Assembly: GCF_035946055.1 (NCBI RefSeq)
Contig: NZ_CP108364.1
Coordinates: forward strand, 7,068,001-7,132,000
Origin: Streptomyces sp. NBC_01341
Lineage (GTDB): Bacteria; Actinomycetota; Actinomycetes; Streptomycetales; Streptomycetaceae
Direction: 5' to 3'
DNA: 64,000 bases
Below are positions 61,701 through 64,000 of the stretch, piece after piece. Position 1 is the stretch's first letter. The number at the start of each line of letters is the position of its first letter. The notes beneath the pieces are model-generated. The model searched no databases. It was not told the origin of the DNA and worked only from the letters and a program-made list of their open reading frames with translations. A program made the position numbers and the translations under genes.

Positions 61701-62171
61701 CTCGGAGAAGCCCATGCGGTCGGCCTGCTTGATGTTGGGCACCACGAGCATGCGGGTGCCGTCGGCACGTGTCAGGTCGACGGCGATCCCGAAGTTCACG
61801 TGCGGGTGCCGGATCAGGACGGGCTTGCCGTCGCGCTCGCCGTACGCCACGTTCTGGGCGGGGAAGTCCTTGGCGGCCCGCACGAGTGCCCAGGCGATGA
61901 GATGGGTGAAACTGACCCTTCCACCGCGGTTGCGGGCGAGGTGGTCGTTGACGGCGAGCCGGTTGTCGATCATCAGCTTCGCCGGAACGTCCCGCACGCT
62001 CGTGGCGGTCGGAACACTCAGGCTCGCGTCCATGTGGGACGCCAACGACTTGGCCGGGCCCTTGAGGGGCGTGTAGTCCGTCCGAGCTCCGGCGCTGTCC
62101 TGGGCCACCGCCCGGTCGGCACCGCTCTTGTCCTGCGGCACTTCGGATGTCGTCGACTGCGCGTGTGGCAT
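58734..62171 (-). CDS. kgd: Multifunctional 2-oxoglutarate decarboxylase/dehydrogenase (Kgd/OdhA-like)
   Basis: An 1145-residue E2-E1 fusion. An acyltransferase (E2) catalytic domain spans roughly residues 40-270 (NVAYGERDGKPVLIRHPHVNFGIAVDL, TYDHRVIQGAGSGEFLRR). The E1 part follows with AIAMAHRGRLNVLTN, LSGDVKYHLGTEG, LAANPSHLDAVDAVLLGVVRAKQD and the ThDP site GDAAMAGQGVVSE...NNQVGF. The usual N-terminal E1 segment with FGPNEWLVDEIYQQY is absent, so it is shorter than typical 1230-1270-residue Kgd and is likely a paralogue. Catalyses oxidative or simple decarboxylation of 2-oxoglutarate. AGGGAGA precedes the ATG at 62171. Confidence 0.85.
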   Translation of the reverse strand: MPHAQSTTSEVPQDKSGADRAVAQDSAGARTDYTPLKGPAKSLASHMDASLSVPTATSVRDVPAKLMIDNRLAVNDHLARNRGGRVSFTHLIAWALVRAAKDFPAQNVAYGERDGKPVLIRHPHVNFGIAVDLTRADGTRMLVVPNIKQADRMGFSEFFQACEELVARARTNRLTADDFAGTTLSLTNPGSIGTTSSVPRLMTGQGSVIGAGALEYPAAYRGAAAQTLNDLAIGKVITLTSTYDHRVIQGAGSGEFLRRVQQLLQGADDFYGDIFAELRIPYEPINWAQDIHVGRQNMMDRTARVQQLINAFRVRGHLMADIDPLIYRQRSHPDLDPASHGLSFWDLDREFATEDLAGNGSPMTLRDILRVMRDAYCRTVGVEYMHIQEPEQRRWFQERLEAPYVKPTHDEQLRILGKLNEAEAFETFLQTKYVGQTRFSLEGAEAAIALLDAVLGCAVEHGMDGAAIAMAHRGRLNVLTNLAGKTYSQVFREFDGTADGQLSGDVKYHLGTEGRYRSGDGRELPVHLAANPSHLDAVDAVLLGVVRAKQDRSTGRRFATLPIVIHGDAAMAGQGVVSETVQMSQLPGYGVGGVIRVNINNQVGFTTLPVDGRSSVYATDVVKATQTPVFHVNGDDPEAVVRVATLAFAYRERFHRDVVIDLVSYRRRGHNEADDPSMTQPGMYRRIADKGSVRTLYLEALTGRGDITHAEYEQAHQDFQARLERAFAETRDSGPDASDTADSGEAALVAGLERGTLPSVGRPRPVTAAALAAVGEAFTDLPDGFAVHPKLGQLLDRRQRMARGDAPVDWAFAELLAFGSLLDEGLPVRLAGQDSRRGTFTQRQAVLHDRESGAQWQPLARFRGQDTDFHLYDSWLSEYAAMGFEYGYSVERPEALVIWEAQFGDFVNGAQIVVDEFVSSAEQKWGQASSVTLLLPHGYEGSGPDHSSARIERFLQLCAEENMTVAQPSTAASYFHLLRRQAYARPRKPLVVFTPKSMLRTKSSFSSLDGLTGGTFEPVLDEPVPLDRDAVRRVVLVTGKLYHELAAHLGKFPDPGIALVRVEQLYPLPLEELRRVTDSYSRAELVWAQEEPRNQGAWTFLLSEAAPSLSRPLRLVSRPAAAAPATGSHKRHTKEQQELIRRILD

Positions 62172-62235
62172 GGTCTCTCCCTGCGGTCCTCGAAGCGGAC
62201 CTCTCTGCTGTGGTTCCGAGGCACGCCTGAGTCAC

Positions 62236-62271
62236 ACCGGTCGGGCGTGCCACCGTTATGGCCCGACCGGT
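62236..62271 (-). terminator. Hairpin after the tetR gene
   Basis: ACCGGTCGGGC and GCCCGACCGGT are perfect 11-nt arms with a 14-nt loop, between the tetR stop and the kgd start on the same strand. Confidence 0.6.
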
Positions 62272-62329
62272 CTCATCGCTGCGGGCATGCCCGGGTGGCG
62301 CGCCTTGCCGGGCGGTGGCGCGAGGGTCA

Positions 62330-62899
62330 TCACATGGACCGGAGCGTGCTCTCGATGATCTGGTCGAGCCTGTCGGGCGGGGTGCCGGCCTTGCACAGCA
62401 CGCTGAGGCCGATCACGGCGGTGAGGAACGAGCGAGCCTGCTCGTCCGCATCGGGGCCGCCCGTGTATTCGCCACGTGTACGGCCACGCTCCAGAGCGAC
62501 GCGGGACGCGTCCTCGATGTCGGTGAACAGACTCTCCGCGACCCGGGTGACGCCTTCGTCCTGCCCGGCCAGCTCGCTGACCGAGTTCACCGCGAAGCAG
62601 CCCATCCGGTGCGACCCCGCGCCGGTCAGCTCCGCCAGGGAGCTGCGCAGCACTTCGTGGACCGGACCCTGCTCCTCGCGGAGGCGACGCAGCGTCGGGG
62701 CACGCATCTGTCCGTAGCGGCGCAGCGTCAGGGTGAAGAGGTTGTGCTTGCTCTCGAACGTGTTGTACAGGCTTCCTTTGCGGATGCTCAGCGCGTCGGC
62801 CAGCCCCTGCGGAGTGGTCGACGCGTAGCCCTGTCGCCAGAACACGAGCATCGCCCGGTCCACGGCCGCATCACGATCGAACGTCATTGGCCTTCCCAT
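62330..62899 (-). CDS. TetR-family repressor
   Basis: A 189-residue regulator: an N-terminal TetR HTH (MTFDRDAAVDRAMLVFWRQGYASTTPQGLADALSIRKGSLYNTFESKHNLF) and a C-terminal ligand domain with the AcrR/TetR_C pattern and a conserved MGCFAVNSVSEL. MGRPMTFDRD is the usual opening, so the ATG at 62899 is preferred over the GTG at 62905. It has a palindrome at 62922-62937 in its own promoter and divides kgd from the divergent PfpI gene, so either or both may be targets. Confidence 0.87.
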   Translation of the reverse strand: MGRPMTFDRDAAVDRAMLVFWRQGYASTTPQGLADALSIRKGSLYNTFESKHNLFTLTLRRYGQMRAPTLRRLREEQGPVHEVLRSSLAELTGAGSHRMGCFAVNSVSELAGQDEGVTRVAESLFTDIEDASRVALERGRTRGEYTGGPDADEQARSFLTAVIGLSVLCKAGTPPDRLDQIIESTLRSM

Positions 62900-62921
62900 G
62901 CTCACGACCGTAACACTTTTA

Positions 62922-62937
62922 TTGACCTCGGGGTCAA
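62922..62937. promoter_or_regulatory. Palindromic operator of the TetR regulator
   Basis: TTGACC-TCGG-GGTCAA is a perfect 6-nt inverted repeat 22 bases before the tetR start. On the minus strand its first half doubles as a -35 (TTGACC), so a bound repressor would block transcription. Confidence 0.55.
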
Positions 62938-63191
62938 ATACCCAACTTCAGAGGTCGGCGCGAGGCCCGTCCCGGTCGGGCGTGAGCCCGGCGACGACCC
63001 CATGCGGGTGCTTGCTGCCGCTTGGTTCGCGGAGTTCGCGATCAGGCGCTGCGGCCTCCGGTCCTGCGTCTTCGCCCCGCCGCGCTTGGGCTGTAGGGGC
63101 GTCGGTACGCGTCACGCATGCGCCCGGACGGGCACCCGCATAGGCTAAAGGTAGTCAAATCACCCCAAAGGGCCCGAGTGGAGGCGCAAGA

Positions 63192-63890
63192 GTGATGGCG
63201 AAGATCCTGTTCATAGTGAGCGGAGCGACGTACTGGGTGCTCCTGGACGGCACGAGGTACGCCACGGGATACTGGGCCGAGGAGTTTGCCAGCCCGTACA
63301 AGGAACTGACGGACGCCGGCCACGAGATCGTGGTCGCGACACCGGGCGGCACGACCCCGAACGTGGACATGATGAGCCTGCGTCCGTCCATGACGGGCGG
63401 CGAGCAGGCGGCCCTCGATCTGGAGGCCATCATCCGGGACGCCGAGGTGATGCGCCGGCCGCTCAAGCTGTCCGACGTCCGCCTCGAGGACTACGACGCG
63501 GTCTACATGCCCGGCGGCCACGGTCCGATGTCGGACCTCGCCTACGACGCGGACGCGGGGCGGCTCCTGACAGCGCAGCTCGCCTCGGGCAACCCCCTCT
63601 TCATCGTGTGCCACGCACCTGCCGCGCTGCTGGCCACGAGGATCCACGGCGTGTCGCCCTTCAAGGGGTACAAGGTCACGTGCTTCACCGACGAGGAAGA
63701 GGAGGGCGTCGGCCTGGCCTCCAAGGCGCCGTGGCTGCTGGAGACCGAGCTCAAGGAGAAGATCGGCGTCCAGTACAGCCGTGGCCCGATGTGGGAGCCG
63801 TACATGGTGGAGGACCGCAACCTGGTCACCGGGCAGAATCCCGCCTCGGCCTCCGTGCTGGGCAACCGGATGCTGGAGATTCTCGGCTGA
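63192..63890 (+). CDS. DJ-1/PfpI-family protein (Hsp31-like)
   Basis: A 232-residue member of the DJ-1/PfpI superfamily, Hsp31-like subgroup. The nucleophile Cys is in NPLFIVCHAPAALLA near residue 138, with the adjacent His, and Glu in TRYATGYWAEEF near residue 30. Such proteins act as glyoxalase III, deglycase or chaperones. GGAGG is 7-10 bases before the GTG at 63192 or ATG at 63195. Divergent from tetR, so possibly TetR-controlled and linked to reactive aldehyde stress. Confidence 0.87.
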   Translation: MMAKILFIVSGATYWVLLDGTRYATGYWAEEFASPYKELTDAGHEIVVATPGGTTPNVDMMSLRPSMTGGEQAALDLEAIIRDAEVMRRPLKLSDVRLEDYDAVYMPGGHGPMSDLAYDADAGRLLTAQLASGNPLFIVCHAPAALLATRIHGVSPFKGYKVTCFTDEEEEGVGLASKAPWLLETELKEKIGVQYSRGPMWEPYMVEDRNLVTGQNPASASVLGNRMLEILG

Positions 63891-63921
63891 CCACCTGGGC
63901 GGCGGCCGAGCGCGCGCCTCG

Positions 63922-64000
63922 TCAGTGCCCCGCGCTCTGGCCGCCGTCGACGTGCGAGATCTCGCCGGTGACGAACGGGGCCTGCTCGAGGTAGAGCACG
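63922..64000 (-). CDS. SDR-family oxidoreductase, 3' end only
   Basis: The last 25 residues read VLYLEQAPFVTGEISHVDGG followed by QSAGH and a stop, the typical end of a classical SDR (FVTGEISHVDGG). The rest of the gene lies beyond the window. Convergent with the PfpI gene. Confidence 0.75.
   Translation of the reverse strand, partial: VLYLEQAPFVTGEISHVDGGQSAGH

Overview
The window is high-GC actinobacterial DNA, almost certainly a Streptomyces chromosome. Support comes from strong third-position GC, many GTG and TTG starts, GTGA/ATGA stop-start overlaps, a DmdR-type iron box, a rifamycin-associated element, an AfsR-like SARP regulator and typical Streptomyces accessory genes. No rRNA, tRNA, CRISPR array, IS element or phage module is visible. 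The layout looks like a chromosomal region rich in stress, secretion and specialised-metabolism genes.

Left part (1-16 kb): a DedA membrane protein cut by the window edge; an MFS exporter with a DUF4916 protein, divergent from a LysR regulator; an SDR-fold protein that has lost its YxxxK catalytic pair and has two tandem palindromic operators upstream; a tightly coupled operon encoding a repeat-containing acidic Gly/Ala/Asp/His peptide, a JmjC-type oxygenase and a sucrase/ferredoxin-like protein (a candidate RiPP-type system); a SAM methyltransferase; a Tat-exported phospholipase C; small secreted or hypothetical peptides; and rifamycin phosphotransferase Rph with its rifamycin-associated element.

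Middle part (15-40 kb): an iron-box-controlled siderophore-interacting protein; a complete molybdate system (modABC, a HTH-TOBE regulator, a relic of a molybdopterin-binding protein); DipZ; an SDR; a 1239-residue secreted subtilisin; a GAF-SpoIIE-HATPase phosphatase; a decayed second subtilisin; and a stress island with Ohr, a 59-residue peptide, a CGNR zinc-finger regulator and a YccA-like membrane protein. Five perfect palindromes of the form GTCACC-N9-GGTGAC, plus one degenerate copy, sit at the dipZ, ohr, 59-aa peptide, CGNR and yccA promoters. I read this as a previously unrecognised regulon of the CGNR protein.

Right part (36.5-57 kb): a complete azole-forming and dehydrating RiPP cluster. 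Regulators (LuxR-type, SARP) are followed by a 14.6-kb operon: Ocin-ThiF/RRE cyclodehydratase partner, YcaO-1, SagB dehydrogenase, LanB-type glutamylation protein, elimination protein, M50 protease, ABC exporter, YcaO-2. A convergent gene encodes a 56-residue precursor whose 21-residue C-terminal part is only Ser, Thr, Cys and one final Ala. No pyridine (Diels-Alder) synthase is present, so a linear goadsporin-like product is expected rather than a macrocyclic thiopeptide. An M20D amidohydrolase and a class A beta-lactamase follow.

Far right (57.7-64 kb): a hypothetical gene, an N-terminally short 2-oxoglutarate decarboxylase/dehydrogenase (Kgd) paralogue, a TetR repressor with an operator, a DJ-1/PfpI protein and the 3' end of another SDR gene.
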